A model generated the notes under the pieces. The model saw only the letters and a list, made by a program, of their open reading frames with translations. It was not told the origin of the DNA and ran no database searches. The position numbers and the translations under genes were made by a program. From Thermodesulfobacteriota bacterium (lineage in GTDB: Bacteria; Thermosulfidibacterota; Thermosulfidibacteria; Thermosulfidibacterales; B14-G1), in the NCBI GenBank assembly GCA_024274915.1, contig JAJSAC010000010.1, positions 1-47,041 of the forward strand: a stretch of DNA of 47,041 bases. Reading direction: 5' to 3'. Every line of letters starts with the position of its first letter. The first letter of the stretch is position 1. Positions 25,931 to 36,348 of this stretch are shown one piece after another.

Positions 25931-27247
25931 ATGATGCCCAGCATATACAGAAAGCTCTACTTCTGGAATCAGCTCCACAACCACCAGTACTGGGAAAAAG
26001 AGAAACAGGAAGCTTTACAGAAACAAAGGCTAGAGTTTATAGTAAAGTACGCTTATAAGAAGGTGCCATTCTACAAAAGAATAGCAAGGGAATACGACAT
26101 CAACATAGATGAGATAAAGCTACCCCAAGATATAACCAACTTGCCACAGGTGACGAGGAAAGATATACAGGACAACCCTGAAAGCTTCATATCACAAGAT
26201 ACCGATATGAAAAAACTCATAAAAAACCGCACTTCAGGATCAACTGGATCACCATTAATTGTTCACATGGATCAAAAAGCATTAGATTATAACCACGCAC
26301 TTTTACTTTACTATTTCTGGGAACTGGGCTTTAGACCATGGCACAAATGCGCCAATATCAGGGGGGCTGAAACCAAGAAACAGCTATGGTGGAAAGCCAT
26401 GCTCTCAACAATAAGAAAGGACATATCAACAAGAGCCGATCTGGAATCTAATACGACAAGTTTGATCAATATCCAACCCAACGTCATTTATGGATTTCCA
26501 TCGTACATAACACTGATAGCCCAGCAGCTAATAGAAAAGAACCATAGATTGACCAACACTACGGTGATCAATCATGGAGAAACCTTATATGGCTGGCAAA
26601 GGGAGATAATGACCAGGGCATTTAGTGAAAGGATATTCAATATGTATGGATCGACAGAGATTTACGTAATATCTTTCGAATGTGAGAAACATCAAGGTAT
26701 GCACTTGATAACAGATGCGGTGTTCTTAGAACTGGAGACAGAAGCTGGGGAACCAGCCAAGCCCGGCGAGGAAGGGAATATTACAATAACCATTTTGAAT
26801 AACCACTCTATGCCCCTCATAAGATATAAGATCGGAGATAAAGCAATCAGATCTGAAGAAGAAGATTGTTGGTGCGGCAGGAGTTGGCCTATCCTAATAA
26901 AAGAAATCGTGGGGAGAGAAGATGACTATTTTGTCAGCGCAGAGGGACAAAAGGTATCTTCCAAAAGCCTGGACTATGACGTTTTTTACAGCACAAAGAT
27001 AAAGCAGTTCCAGATCGTCCAAAAGGAAATAAACCGTCTAGAAATCTTGATCGTTAAAGCGAGAGGCTTCGACTCTGAAACCGAAAAAGCCCTAGAAATC
27101 ACCAAAGAACAAATGAAAAAGGCTCTCCACAATGATAAATTAGAAGTGCAAATAACTTACGTAGACACCATCCTAGGGGAAAAATCAGGGAAACAAAAAG
27201 CATTCATATCCAAGGTCGCCTCTCCATATATTGACACCTACCTCTAG
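25931..27247 (+). CDS. CapK/phenylacetate-CoA ligase-like adenylate-forming enzyme
   Basis: A 438-residue member of the CapK/PaaK-like adenylation family, seen in the ATP loop NRTSGSTGSPLIVHMD, FNMYGSTE and a C-terminal GEEGNITITILNNHSMPLIRYKIGD. It should activate a carboxylic acid as an acyl-AMP. Relatives with a GNAT gene occur in capsule or exopolysaccharide clusters, and the strong AT bias shared with the preceding gene (3 bp away) marks both as one recently acquired pair. A Cys-Gly pair near the C-terminus (CWCGRSWP) may bind metal. The substrate is unknown. Confidence 0.78.
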   Translation: MMPSIYRKLYFWNQLHNHQYWEKEKQEALQKQRLEFIVKYAYKKVPFYKRIAREYDINIDEIKLPQDITNLPQVTRKDIQDNPESFISQDTDMKKLIKNRTSGSTGSPLIVHMDQKALDYNHALLLYYFWELGFRPWHKCANIRGAETKKQLWWKAMLSTIRKDISTRADLESNTTSLINIQPNVIYGFPSYITLIAQQLIEKNHRLTNTTVINHGETLYGWQREIMTRAFSERIFNMYGSTEIYVISFECEKHQGMHLITDAVFLELETEAGEPAKPGEEGNITITILNNHSMPLIRYKIGDKAIRSEEEDCWCGRSWPILIKEIVGREDDYFVSAEGQKVSSKSLDYDVFYSTKIKQFQIVQKEINRLEILIVKARGFDSETEKALEITKEQMKKALHNDKLEVQITYVDTILGEKSGKQKAFISKVASPYIDTYL

Positions 27248-27287
27248 AGTTCTATAAATAAGCCCCGGCCCAAAAAGGAGGTAAGGC

Positions 27288-28476
27288 ATGTGGGAAGAAA
27301 AAAGAAGTGAAATTAAGACATTGAAAGACAGGCTAGAAAAGCTCGGGAGGCATCTTTGACATCCCCGGCAAGAAGGCCAGGATAGAAGAACTGGAGCAGA
27401 AAACCTACAAGCCCAATTTCTGGGACAATCCTGAGGAGGCCAAAAACATCCTGAAGGAGAAGAGCCACCTTGAGGAGATATTGGAGTCTTATCAGGAGTT
27501 ACAGCAGGGTCTAGAGGACGCTGAAACCCTGGTGGAGCTGGGAGAAGAAGCCCAGGATCTCTCCCTCCTCACAGAAATAGAAGAACAGATAGAGCACCTT
27601 TCTAAAAAGATCGCCAAAGCCGAGTTGAAGACCCTCCTCTCGGGCGAGCAGGACAGGAACAATGCCATAGTCTCCATCAACCCAGGAGCGGGAGGAACCG
27701 AGTCCCAAGACTGGGCAGCCATGCTCTTTCGCATGTACACCCGATGGGCCCAGGATAAGGGCTACAAAGTGAAACTCCTGGACTACCAGAGCGCCGACGA
27801 CGCTGGCATCAAAGGGGCTACCTTCATTATAGAAGGACCCTACGCGTACGGCTATCTCAAAGGTGAGACAGGGGTCCATCGCCTGGTTCGCATCTCCCCC
27901 TTCGACGCCGCCCGCCGACGTCACACCTCCTTTGCCTCGGTCTTCGTGTATCCCGAGGTTGAAGAAGACATGGAGGTGGAAATCAACGAAAAAGACCTAA
28001 GAATAGAGACATACCGAGCCAGCGGACCTGGGGGCCAGCACGTAAACGTAACAGATTCAGCAGTGCGCATCACCCACATCCCCACAGGTATCGCAGTCCA
28101 ATGCCAGAACGAGCGTTCCCAGCACAAGAACAGAGAGATGGCCATGAAAATCCTCAAGGCCCGCCTTTACGAATTAAAAAAGCGGGAAAAAGAGAAGGAA
28201 AAAGAGGAACTGGAAAAGAGCAAGAAAAACATTGCCTGGGGCTCCCAGATCAGGTCCTATGTCCTCCACCCCTACCGGCTGGCAAAAGATCACCGCACAG
28301 GGGTTGAAAGGGGTAATGTAGATGGGGTATTGGATGGTGACCTGGACCCTTTTATAGAAGGTTACCTTCTGTGGGCCAGGAAAGAGCAAGAGTCCTCGAA
28401 AGGTGGGGAAACCACCCTTCGGGGTAGAAAGGAAGGAGAGAACACACGTCCTTCTAAGTCCCAGGGTGCCTCGTAA
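27288..28476 (+). CDS. prfB: Peptide chain release factor 2, programmed +1 frameshift
   Basis: Recognises UGA and UAA. The 5' frame starts at ATG 27288 (AAGGAGG upstream) and reads 23 codons to an in-frame TGA at 27357; a +1 shift at CTT-TGA-C (27354-27360) joins the main frame. Residues then run [15 protein letters not shown]. The SPF anticodon-like motif ([18 protein letters not shown]) and GGQ motif ([19 protein letters not shown]) are intact. The shifted product is 395 residues, about 30 longer than E. coli RF2, due to a polar C-terminal tail after YLLWARKEQ. That tail overlaps the region just upstream of rpsB. Confidence 0.95.
27345..27360 (+). promoter_or_regulatory. RF2 autoregulatory frameshift site
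   Basis: GGGAGG (27345-27350), CAT, CTT and then TGAC form the canonical RF2 signal: an internal Shine-Dalgarno-like element, a slippery CTT codon, and a UGA followed by C. When RF2 is scarce, ribosomes slip +1 and make full-length RF2. This proves that the TGA is functional and not a mutation. Confidence 0.93.
28330..28358 (+). promoter_or_regulatory. Putative internal promoter for the rpsB operon
   Basis: TTGGAT (28330-28335), a 17-base spacer and TATAGA (28353-28358) lie inside the 3' end of prfB. The transcript would have a leader of about 160 bases before rpsB, with a small hairpin (GGTGG-GGAAA-CCACC, 28402-28416). An S2 leader-type element is possible but not recognised. Confidence 0.45.
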
Positions 28477-28522
28477 GGGGTGGGAAGTGAGGGGCGGAGG
28501 AAAAAACCCAAGGGAGGTAGAA

Positions 28523-29386
28523 ATGGCAGTACTCACCATGAAGCAACTCCTGGAAGCCGGTGTACACTTTGGGCACCAAACCCGTCGATGGGATCCCAAA
28601 ATGAAACCCTACATCTTCACCGCTCGAAACGGCATTTACATCATCGACCTACAGAAAACCCTTCAGATGTTCGAGGTGGCCTACAACTTCGTTAGAGACC
28701 AGGTAGCCGAAGGGGCCAAGGTCCTCTTTGTAGGCACCAAAAAACAAGCCAAGGAGACCATCGAGCAAGAAGCCACCCGCTGCGGCATGTTCTACGTGAG
28801 CCACAGATGGTTGGGCGGTACCCTCACCAACTTCGCCACCATCAGGCGTAGTGTGGAAAAGCTGAGAGAGTTAGAGACCATGAGAGACGGAGGATTCTTC
28901 CAAAACCTCACCAAAAAAGAGGCCATCAAGCTGAACCGCAAGATAGAAAAACTGGACAGAAACCTCAGAGGCATCAAAGACATGGACGAGTTGCCCAACA
29001 TCCTATGGGTGGTAGATCCCAGAAAGGAGTATATCGCTGTGAGGGAAGCTCGGAAAATGGGCATTCCCATTGTGGCCATTGTAGACACCAACTGCGACCC
29101 CGATGAGATAGACTACATCATTCCCGGCAACGACGATGCCATCAGGGCCGTGAGGCTTCTCACCTCCAAAATAGCCGATGCCATCATAGAAGGTCAGCAC
29201 CTCTATATGGAAAAAGTGGGTCTGGAAATGGCCGCCCAGGAAGAGGTAGCTACAGAAGTCCCCGAAGAGACTGCAGTGGCTGAATCCAGCGATGTCGGGG
29301 AAATAGAAACCCAGGAAGGGACCGCCGTGGAAGTTCCAGAAGAAGAGGAAAAGTTCGAAGAATACGAAGAAGACTGGGAGGAATAG
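28523..29386 (+). CDS. rpsB: 30S ribosomal protein S2
   Basis: A 287-residue S2. The N-terminus [22 protein letters not shown] and the segments [30 protein letters not shown] and [29 protein letters not shown] are all family signatures. The end, from about residue 238, is a long acidic tail rich in Glu. The start is ATG 28523, with GGGAGG seven bases before. The rpsB-tsf-pyrH-frr order is the standard bacterial operon. Confidence 0.97.
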   Translation: MAVLTMKQLLEAGVHFGHQTRRWDPKMKPYIFTARNGIYIIDLQKTLQMFEVAYNFVRDQVAEGAKVLFVGTKKQAKETIEQEATRCGMFYVSHRWLGGTLTNFATIRRSVEKLRELETMRDGGFFQNLTKKEAIKLNRKIEKLDRNLRGIKDMDELPNILWVVDPRKEYIAVREARKMGIPIVAIVDTNCDPDEIDYIIPGNDDAIRAVRLLTSKIADAIIEGQHLYMEKVGLEMAAQEEVATEVPEETAVAESSDVGEIETQEGTAVEVPEEEEKFEEYEEDWEE

Positions 29387-29389
29387 GGC

Positions 29390-30710
<1,321 letters not shown>

Positions 30711-30714
30711 AGAA

Positions 30715-31272
30715 ATGCTGGACGACGTGTATGAAGAGATAAAAACCAGGATGAAGAAATCTTTGAAAAAGCTCGAAAGGGAGCTGGCAGGGATAAGGAC
30801 GGGAAGGGCTTCCACGGCCCTACTGGAGGACATCAGGGTGACCTACTATGGCACTCCCACCCCCCTCAATCAGCTAGCCACCATCTCCGTCCCTGAGGCC
30901 CGACTCATAACCATTCAGCCCTGGGACAAGTCCATAATAAAGGAGATAGAAAAGGCCATCACCCACTCAGACCTGGGACTCACTCCCTCATCCGACGGAA
31001 ACGTCATACGCATCACCTTCCCCCCCCTCACAGAGGAGAGGCGCAAAGAGCTGGTGAAAGTGGTGAGAAAAATCGGTGAAGAGTACAAAATAGCCATCAG
31101 GAATATCCGCCGGGAGGGCAACGAAGAAGTGAAGGAAATGGAGAAGGAAAAGCTCATCTCCGAAGACGACAGCAAAAGGGCTTTAAAAGAGATTCAAAAG
31201 ATCACCGATGAGTTCATCAGGAAAGTGGACGAAATCTTGGCCGTCAAAGAAAAAGAGATCATGGAGTTTTAG
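30715..31272 (+). CDS. frr: Ribosome recycling factor
   Basis: Splits post-termination ribosomes with EF-G. The 185-residue protein has the expected L-shaped architecture signals: KTRMKKSLKKLERELAGIRTGRAS at the N-terminus, YYGTPTPLNQLATISVPEARLI in domain II, and the C-terminal helices with NIRREGNEEVKEMEKE and SEDDSKRALKEIQKITDEFI. Start ATG 30715; GAGGTAGAG lies ahead. Confidence 0.97.
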   Translation: MLDDVYEEIKTRMKKSLKKLERELAGIRTGRASTALLEDIRVTYYGTPTPLNQLATISVPEARLITIQPWDKSIIKEIEKAITHSDLGLTPSSDGNVIRITFPPLTEERRKELVKVVRKIGEEYKIAIRNIRREGNEEVKEMEKEKLISEDDSKRALKEIQKITDEFIRKVDEILAVKEKEIMEF

Positions 31273-31301
31273 CCCCATACCAATCAAGGAGGTGATACAC
31301 C

Positions 31302-31472
31302 ATGGCTTACGTTGTTACCGATGACTGTGTGGCTTGCGGGACCTGCTTGGACGTGTGTCCTGCCGAGGCCATTATGGAAGGTGAGGAGAAATACTCCATT
31401 GATCAGGAAAAGTGCACCGAGTGTGGCGCCTGCGTGGAGGTATGCCCCACGGAAGCCATTGTGGAGCAGTAA
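31302..31472 (+). CDS. Small 2[4Fe-4S] ferredoxin
   Basis: A 56-residue bacterial ferredoxin. Two cluster motifs, [12 protein letters not shown] and [12 protein letters not shown], each supply CxxCxxCxxxCP. It carries low-potential electrons in the cytosol and could partner the Nfn/Sud-type flavoprotein pair elsewhere in the window, though no partner is adjacent. AAGGAGGTGATA precedes ATG 31302, an ideal ribosome-binding site. A strong terminator follows directly (31480-31513), so it is the last gene of the frr transcript or its own unit. Confidence 0.97.
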   Translation: MAYVVTDDCVACGTCLDVCPAEAIMEGEEKYSIDQEKCTECGACVEVCPTEAIVEQ

Positions 31473-31479
31473 ACGACAA

Positions 31480-31513
31480 GGGGGCAGGAACCCTCCCTGC
31501 CCCCGCCTTTTTT
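31480..31513 (+). terminator. Rho-independent terminator after the ferredoxin gene
   Basis: GGGGGCAGG and CCTGCCCCC form a nine-pair GC stem around the loop AACCCTC, followed by GCC and six T residues (31508-31513). It lies eight bases past the ferredoxin stop and immediately before uppS. Confidence 0.95.
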
Positions 31514-31517
31514 CCCT

Positions 31518-32240
31518 ATGGATCTAAAGGATATGGGCATAGAAAAAATTCCCCGCCACGTGGCCATCATCATGGACGGCAACGGCAGGTGGGCTAAACT
31601 CAGAGAGAAGCCCCGTATCTTTGGCCACAGGAAAGGGGTGGAACGGGCCAAGGAGGCATCAGAATTTGCCCTAGAAGTGGGCATAGAAGTTCTCTCACTC
31701 TACGCCTTCTCCACGGAAAACTGGGCCAGACCCAAAGACGAAGTGGAGTTTCTCATGACCCTTCTGGAAAACTACTTGGACAAAGAGCTTCCCACCATGG
31801 TGGAGAAAGGCATCCGCTTTCACCCCATAGGAAGGATCCACCAACTCCCCGAGAGCACCCGGAAAAAGGTCCTAGAAACGGTCAAGGCAACGGAGAAGAA
31901 TGACAAACTCACCCTCAACCTAGCCTTGAACTATGGAGGTCAGGCAGAGTTGGTGGATGCCTTCAAAAGCCTGGCCCAAATGGTCCTAGAAGGGCACCTG
32001 CAACCCCGGGAAATCCAGGAGAAACTGGTAGAAGAGTACCTTTACACCCGGGGACAACCCCCTCCCGACCTCCTCATTCGCACCAGCGGAGAGCGCCGCA
32101 TCAGCAACTTCCTCCTGTGGCAAATGGCTTACACCGAATTCTACTTCACCTCCACTCTTTGGCCTGACTTCGACCGGGCCGAGTTCCTCAAGGCCCTCTT
32201 AGACTACCAAAAAAGGGAGAGACGTTTCGGAGGCGTTTAG
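31518..32240 (+). CDS. uppS: Undecaprenyl (polyprenyl) diphosphate synthase
   Basis: Cis-prenyltransferase that makes the C55 lipid carrier for peptidoglycan and glycan export. The 240 residues have IPRHVAIIMDGNGRWA (catalytic Asp), GHRKGVERAK, SLYAFSTENWARP, LNLALNYGG and DLLIRTSGERRISNFLLWQ. The usual followers cdsA and dxr are absent. The start ATG 31518 sits directly after the terminator T-run without a Shine-Dalgarno sequence; ATG 31533 is an alternative. How it gets transcribed is unclear, perhaps by read-through. Confidence 0.94.
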   Translation: MDLKDMGIEKIPRHVAIIMDGNGRWAKLREKPRIFGHRKGVERAKEASEFALEVGIEVLSLYAFSTENWARPKDEVEFLMTLLENYLDKELPTMVEKGIRFHPIGRIHQLPESTRKKVLETVKATEKNDKLTLNLALNYGGQAELVDAFKSLAQMVLEGHLQPREIQEKLVEEYLYTRGQPPPDLLIRTSGERRISNFLLWQMAYTEFYFTSTLWPDFDRAEFLKALLDYQKRERRFGGV

Positions 32241-32242
32241 GT

Positions 32243-33598
32243 TCAAACCACCCCCGACACCAGATCCAGCACCATTCGGGCTTTCTCCACCACGTTAAGG
32301 GCGTTTCTACCCAACACCCGAATCATGGGTTCTTTGCCCACGTCCCCCTCATCGTATATGATGTCAGGCACCCGCCCCAGGGATCTACACACTGTGTCCA
32401 CACCCCACTCCAGGGTAGCCCCCTCCCTCTCCTTCACCCCAGGAGGCTCTTCCTTCCGAGAAAAGGAAGCCACCTCCAAGGGAGAAGACTCCAGAACGGG
32501 AATCCAATCCCTTCTGAACTTCACATTCATGGCCGCCCTTACGGCAGGGTCGAACCTCATGGCCGTGAGAACGATGTTGGCCACATGGCGAGAAGCCCCG
32601 AAGGCAGGGCATCCCACCGCCCTCATCCTATCGCCCCACCTCACTATCCGCCCCCTAATACCCGCCACGTCTCCGTAATCCCGGGGCAGGGGGATGGCCT
32701 CACAGAGGTTTATCTGCACCTCCGGCACCAGTATCCCTCCCCCCTCCAGGGACTCCAAAACCTCCACGGCTTGGGTCAAACGAGCCAACACCTCTCCCCT
32801 GGCCTTATCCCGCTCACCCACCACCAGGGGATTGGCAGGGATCCCCCCACCACCCAAAGGCACAGCTCCCATCAGGTAGAGCTCCACCAGCTTCAACGTC
32901 TCTCGGTAGGCCTGTACCACATCCAGCCCCATTGCCAGATAGACGGCCAGGGTGGAAGCGAAGGCACAGCCCGTTCCATGGCTCTTTTTACCTAAAGGAA
33001 CCCTGGCATGGGCAAAATGGTGGAAACCTTCCCCATCATAAAGGAGGTCCACCACCTCTTCCCCATCCAGGTCCCCCCCCTTCACCAAGACCCACCGGGG
33101 TCCCAAATCCTTGAGGCGCCGGGCTGCTTCCTTCATATCCTCCAAGGTCTTAACCTCCATCCCCGCCAGGGCCCCTGCTTCGTGGATATTGGGGGTGACC
33201 ACCGTGGCCAAGGGAAAGAGATGCTCCAAAAAAGCCTCCCGAGCCCCCTGGAAGAGGGGATCACCACTGGTAGATACCAGTACAGGGTCCACCACCAGGG
33301 GCCAATCCCTCCCTTGGAAACACTGGGCCACCACCTCTATATTTCCCACGCTGCCCAACATCCCCGTTTTCACCCCTTGGGGCTCCACATCCTGGAGGAG
33401 AAACTCTATCTGGTCCCTGAGAAACTGGGGCTCAACAGATACAAAACCCTTCACCCCCGTGGTGTTTTGAACAGTAAGGGCAGCTATAGCAGCCATGCCA
33501 TAGCATCCCAACTGGGCAAAAACCCGAAGATCCTGTTGGATACCCGCCCCACCTGAAGGGTCAGATCCTGCAATGGTAAGCAAAATCAACGGCTTCAA
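32243..33598 (-). CDS. thiD: Fused HMP-P kinase and ThiN-type thiamine phosphate synthase
   Basis: Two thiamine-biosynthesis enzymes in one 451-residue chain. Residues 1 to about 265 are ThiD (hydroxymethylpyrimidine/HMP-phosphate kinase: TIAGSDPSGGAGIQQDLR, VDPVLVSTSGD, GTGCAFASTLAVYLA). Residues of about 275-451 are the ThiN domain (NLCEAIPLPRDYGDVAGIRG, AFGASRHVANIVLTAMRF), which in archaea and some bacteria replaces ThiE to join the pyrimidine and thiazole moieties. The start is TTG 33598 with TAGGAGG upstream. It ends 2 bp from the convergent uppS stop. No TPP riboswitch is visible upstream. Confidence 0.93.
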   Translation of the reverse strand: MKPLILLTIAGSDPSGGAGIQQDLRVFAQLGCYGMAAIAALTVQNTTGVKGFVSVEPQFLRDQIEFLLQDVEPQGVKTGMLGSVGNIEVVAQCFQGRDWPLVVDPVLVSTSGDPLFQGAREAFLEHLFPLATVVTPNIHEAGALAGMEVKTLEDMKEAARRLKDLGPRWVLVKGGDLDGEEVVDLLYDGEGFHHFAHARVPLGKKSHGTGCAFASTLAVYLAMGLDVVQAYRETLKLVELYLMGAVPLGGGGIPANPLVVGERDKARGEVLARLTQAVEVLESLEGGGILVPEVQINLCEAIPLPRDYGDVAGIRGRIVRWGDRMRAVGCPAFGASRHVANIVLTAMRFDPAVRAAMNVKFRRDWIPVLESSPLEVASFSRKEEPPGVKEREGATLEWGVDTVCRSLGRVPDIIYDEGDVGKEPMIRVLGRNALNVVEKARMVLDLVSGVV

Positions 33599-33869
33599 AT
33601 GCCACCTCCTATAATCCAGCTGTGATGGACCAGAAAATACCACACAAACCCAGGCACCGCCAAAGTTTTCCACCGTCCCATGAAAAACCCAACAAAACAC
33701 GGAAACCACGTTACAAAATACCCCATGCAAACCGCCCACAAGACTGCACAAAAATTGCTCCTTCAAACCAAAGAAAAAGGCACTTCACACAATCCCATCC
33801 ATACCTAACCAACTGGCAAACAAAAGATTCACTACAAAAGCTCTGCCCAATGGGGCATCCGAGCCCCCA
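33599..33869. other. Intergenic region upstream of thiD-thiN, no gene seen
   Basis: The plus strand is rich in C and A and the minus strand in G and T. A minus-strand frame stays open across much of it but has no ribosome-binding site and no family resemblance. It must contain the thiD-thiN promoter, which I could not place. A short hairpin GCCC-AATG-GGGC occurs at 33845-33856. No TPP-riboswitch core was found. Confidence 0.6.
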
Positions 33870-34090
33870 GGACTTCCCCCAAAATTCCCTTCCTGGTAAA
33901 GGCATCATGTTCAGAATCCTGGATTTTTTCTTTCCAACAAGTGAAAGGGCGGGGCATTCCTCCCTTCCTTGCCCATGGCTGATAGCTGATGGCTCATGGC
34001 TCATGGCTGATAGCAACTGTGAGCTATGAACCATGAACTACGAGCTATGAACTATGAGCTATCATCTCTGCGGTCGGAACGCCTCGCCCT
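33870..34090 (-). repeat. Dispersed inverted repeat, copy B
   Basis: Reverse-complement copy of positions 1-210. Read on the minus strand it starts at 34090 and ends at 33870. It contains the same mirrored heptamer array (about 33972-34064), with one additional 7-bp unit, plus the same flanking tail. Both copies abut unrelated DNA just past the conserved GAAGTCC end. It lies in the intergenic region between the thiD-thiN gene and the liv operon. Confidence 0.9.
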
Positions 34091-34220
34091 TATCCCCAAG
34101 GGTAAAACTGGGGGAAGTCCTGCGAGCCCCACCTTGAATACTATGCAAACTCTCTGGTACAAACCCTTTGAGTGGCCTAAAAGACCACCCACATCAAAAC
34201 CTTTCAAAGGAGGGTGAGCC

Positions 34221-35465
34221 ATGAAGAGATTGATTGGGGTGTTAGTGGGCGTCCTTTTCCTGGCAGTCTCCATGGGCCCCGCCTGGGCAGGCATGAATAA
34301 GCTGGTCATAGGCTTCACCATGTCCCAGACGGGCAAGTTCAATTCCGAGTCCAAAGAACAGTTCCAGGGCTTAAAGCTATGGGCTGACCAGGTAAACGCC
34401 AAGGGCGGCATTTACGTGAAGATGGTGGGCAAAAAACTGCCCGTCGTCTTCAAGTACTACGACGATGAAAGTAGCAAAGACAGAGTTCAGCAGCTCTACA
34501 CCAGGCTCATCAGCCAAGACAAAGCCGACTTCCTCATCAGCCCCTACTCCAGCGGCTTGACGGCCTCCGCTGCCATCATCGCCGAGCAATACGGCAAGGT
34601 GATGATGGCCACCGGCGCCGCATCCGACAGCATCTTTAACAAAGGCTACACCCACGTCTTCCAGATCTATACCCCTGCCAGCCGCTATCTCACCGATGCC
34701 ATGGACATCCTGACAAAGGTAGACCCTAAGGCCAAGAAGATCGCCATCGTCTACGAAAACTCCAAGTTCGCCAAGGCCGTGTGCACCTCTGCCAAAAAAT
34801 ACGCCGAAGAGAAGGGGTTCAAGGTGGTCCTCTTCGAAGCCTATGACTCCGGGACCACCGACTTCACCAGTTTTATCAACAAAATCAAGGCCACCAACCC
34901 CGACGCCATCATTGGTGGCGGCCACTTCGCCGACGGCGAGACCTTCACCAAACAGCTCTTCGAGCAAAAGGTGAAGGTTAAGCTGGTATCCTTGCTGGTA
35001 GCCCCTGCCGTGCCCGAGTTTAGCGAACTGGGCAAGGCCGCCCTCTACGTCACCGGCCCCTCCCAGTGGGAACCCCTGGCCAAGTTCAGCAAGACGTCAG
35101 CCAAGAGTGCCTGGTTCGGCCTGTCCTCCAAGGAGTTCGTCAAGGCCTACAAAAAAGCCTACGGCTACGTTCCCGGCTATCACGCCGCCGGTGGCTATGC
35201 CGCAGGCCTGGTGCTCCAGAAGGCCATCGAAGATGCCGGCTGCATCATGACCAACATGGTGAAGAAGGCTCTGGAGAAAATGGACATCACCACCTTTTAC
35301 GGCAGGATCAAGTTCGACACCGGCAACTACTACGGCCGCCAGGTCGGCCACTCCATGGTCTATCTCCAGTGGCAGAAGAAGGACGGCAAGATGGTGAAAG
35401 AGGTGGTTTGGCCTTTGGAGGCCAAATCCGCCAATCTCGTCTATCCCTTCTACAAGAAGTACTAA
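34221..35465 (+). CDS. livK: Periplasmic amino-acid-binding protein of a LIV-type ABC transporter
   Basis: A 414-residue periplasmic binding protein with a cleavable signal peptide (residues 1-23, ending AWA). The first strand LVIGFTMSQTGKFNSESKEQ and the conserved KLPVVFKYYDDESSKDRVQ, DFLISPYSSGLTASAAIIAEQYG and KKIAIVYENSKFAKAV mark the type-I binding fold of the LivK/LIV-HAAT group. Bound ligand may be branched-chain or other amino acids or related compounds. AAAGGAGGGTGA precedes the ATG. It heads the livK-livH-livM-livG-livF operon. A weak promoter may lie near 34135. Confidence 0.9.
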   Translation: MKRLIGVLVGVLFLAVSMGPAWAGMNKLVIGFTMSQTGKFNSESKEQFQGLKLWADQVNAKGGIYVKMVGKKLPVVFKYYDDESSKDRVQQLYTRLISQDKADFLISPYSSGLTASAAIIAEQYGKVMMATGAASDSIFNKGYTHVFQIYTPASRYLTDAMDILTKVDPKAKKIAIVYENSKFAKAVCTSAKKYAEEKGFKVVLFEAYDSGTTDFTSFINKIKATNPDAIIGGGHFADGETFTKQLFEQKVKVKLVSLLVAPAVPEFSELGKAALYVTGPSQWEPLAKFSKTSAKSAWFGLSSKEFVKAYKKAYGYVPGYHAAGGYAAGLVLQKAIEDAGCIMTNMVKKALEKMDITTFYGRIKFDTGNYYGRQVGHSMVYLQWQKKDGKMVKEVVWPLEAKSANLVYPFYKKY

Positions 35466-35488
35466 AAATTTAAGGAAAAGGTGCAAGG

Positions 35489-36346
35489 GTGCTTTCTGCC
35501 TGGCTTGGTGCGACCCTGAGCGGCATCCTACTGGGCCTCCTCTACGGGCTGGCCGCCATCGGTCTGAACCTGATATGGGGCGTGATGAACGTCATCAACC
35601 TGTCCCACGGTGCCTTCATCGCCGTGGGCATGTTCGCCTCCTACTTCATGGCTAACTACCTCCACCTCTCCCCTTTCCTGGGGGTCTTCCTGGTCCTGGC
35701 CACGGGCGTGGTCCTGGGCATGATCACCTACTTCATCTCCCTTCACCGCATCATTTCCGCCCCCGAGCTCTCCACCTTGCTGGCCACCTACTCGGTCAGC
35801 CTCATCATCATCGGCTTGGGAACATTCATTTTCACCACCAACCCCAGGGCCATAGACATCACCATGGGCTCGGTTAGCGTGGGAGGAACGGTGCTACCCA
35901 TGACCCGAATCCTAACCGGGGCCTTCTCCGTCATCTTCACCCTGTGGCTCTACTACTTCCTCTATAAAACCTGGTCTGGCAAAGCCATCAGGGCCGTTTC
36001 CATGAACCGGGACGCAGCAGAACTCATGGGCGTCAACACCACCATGAGTTTAGCCCTTGCCTTTGGAATCGGTGTGGCCCTGGCCATGACAGCCGGGGCC
36101 CTCACCGCCACCATATTCCCCTTTACCATCCTGTCCGGCGGCGGTTACGAATTGAAGAGCTTCGTCATATGCGTTCTGGGAGGCTTAGGAAGTCCCCTAG
36201 GCGCTCTGTTGGGAGGTCTCATCCTGGGGCTCATCTAAAACCTGGTCACCCTTAAGATACCCACCAGCTATGTACCCTTTCTGGAATTCGCCATACTGGT
36301 CTTCATCCTCATCGTAAAACCCACGGGCTTGCTGGCCAGGAGATAA
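35489..36346 (+). pseudogene. livH: LivH permease with an in-frame premature stop
   Basis: Integral membrane permease of the LIV-type ABC importer. Translation from GTG 35489 gives a good LivH (LLYGLAAIGLNLIWGVMNVINLSHG, then several membrane helices) until TAA at 36236-36238, where relatives have a Glu or similar residue (GLIxNLVT). The same frame continues without interruption for 35 codons, NLVTLKIPTSYVPFLEFAIL and FILIVKPTGLLARR, to a natural stop at 36344-36346, two bases before livM. A single G-to-T change (GAA to TAA) explains it. The truncated 249-residue form lacks the last helix. It may be inactive, partly active, or rescued by read-through; a sequencing error is also possible. Confidence 0.85.
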
Positions 36347-36348
36347 CC

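Noticed and set aside
27357-27359. In-frame TGA near the start of prfB as a nonsense mutation
   Set aside because: It is the known RF2 frameshift signal with CTT-TGA-C and an upstream Shine-Dalgarno-like element.
32236-32246. Bidirectional terminator between uppS and thiD-thiN
   Set aside because: The convergent stops are only 2 bp apart and no hairpin with T runs is present.
33599-33870. TPP riboswitch upstream of thiD-thiN
   Set aside because: No CTGAGA or conserved TPP core could be found on the minus strand.
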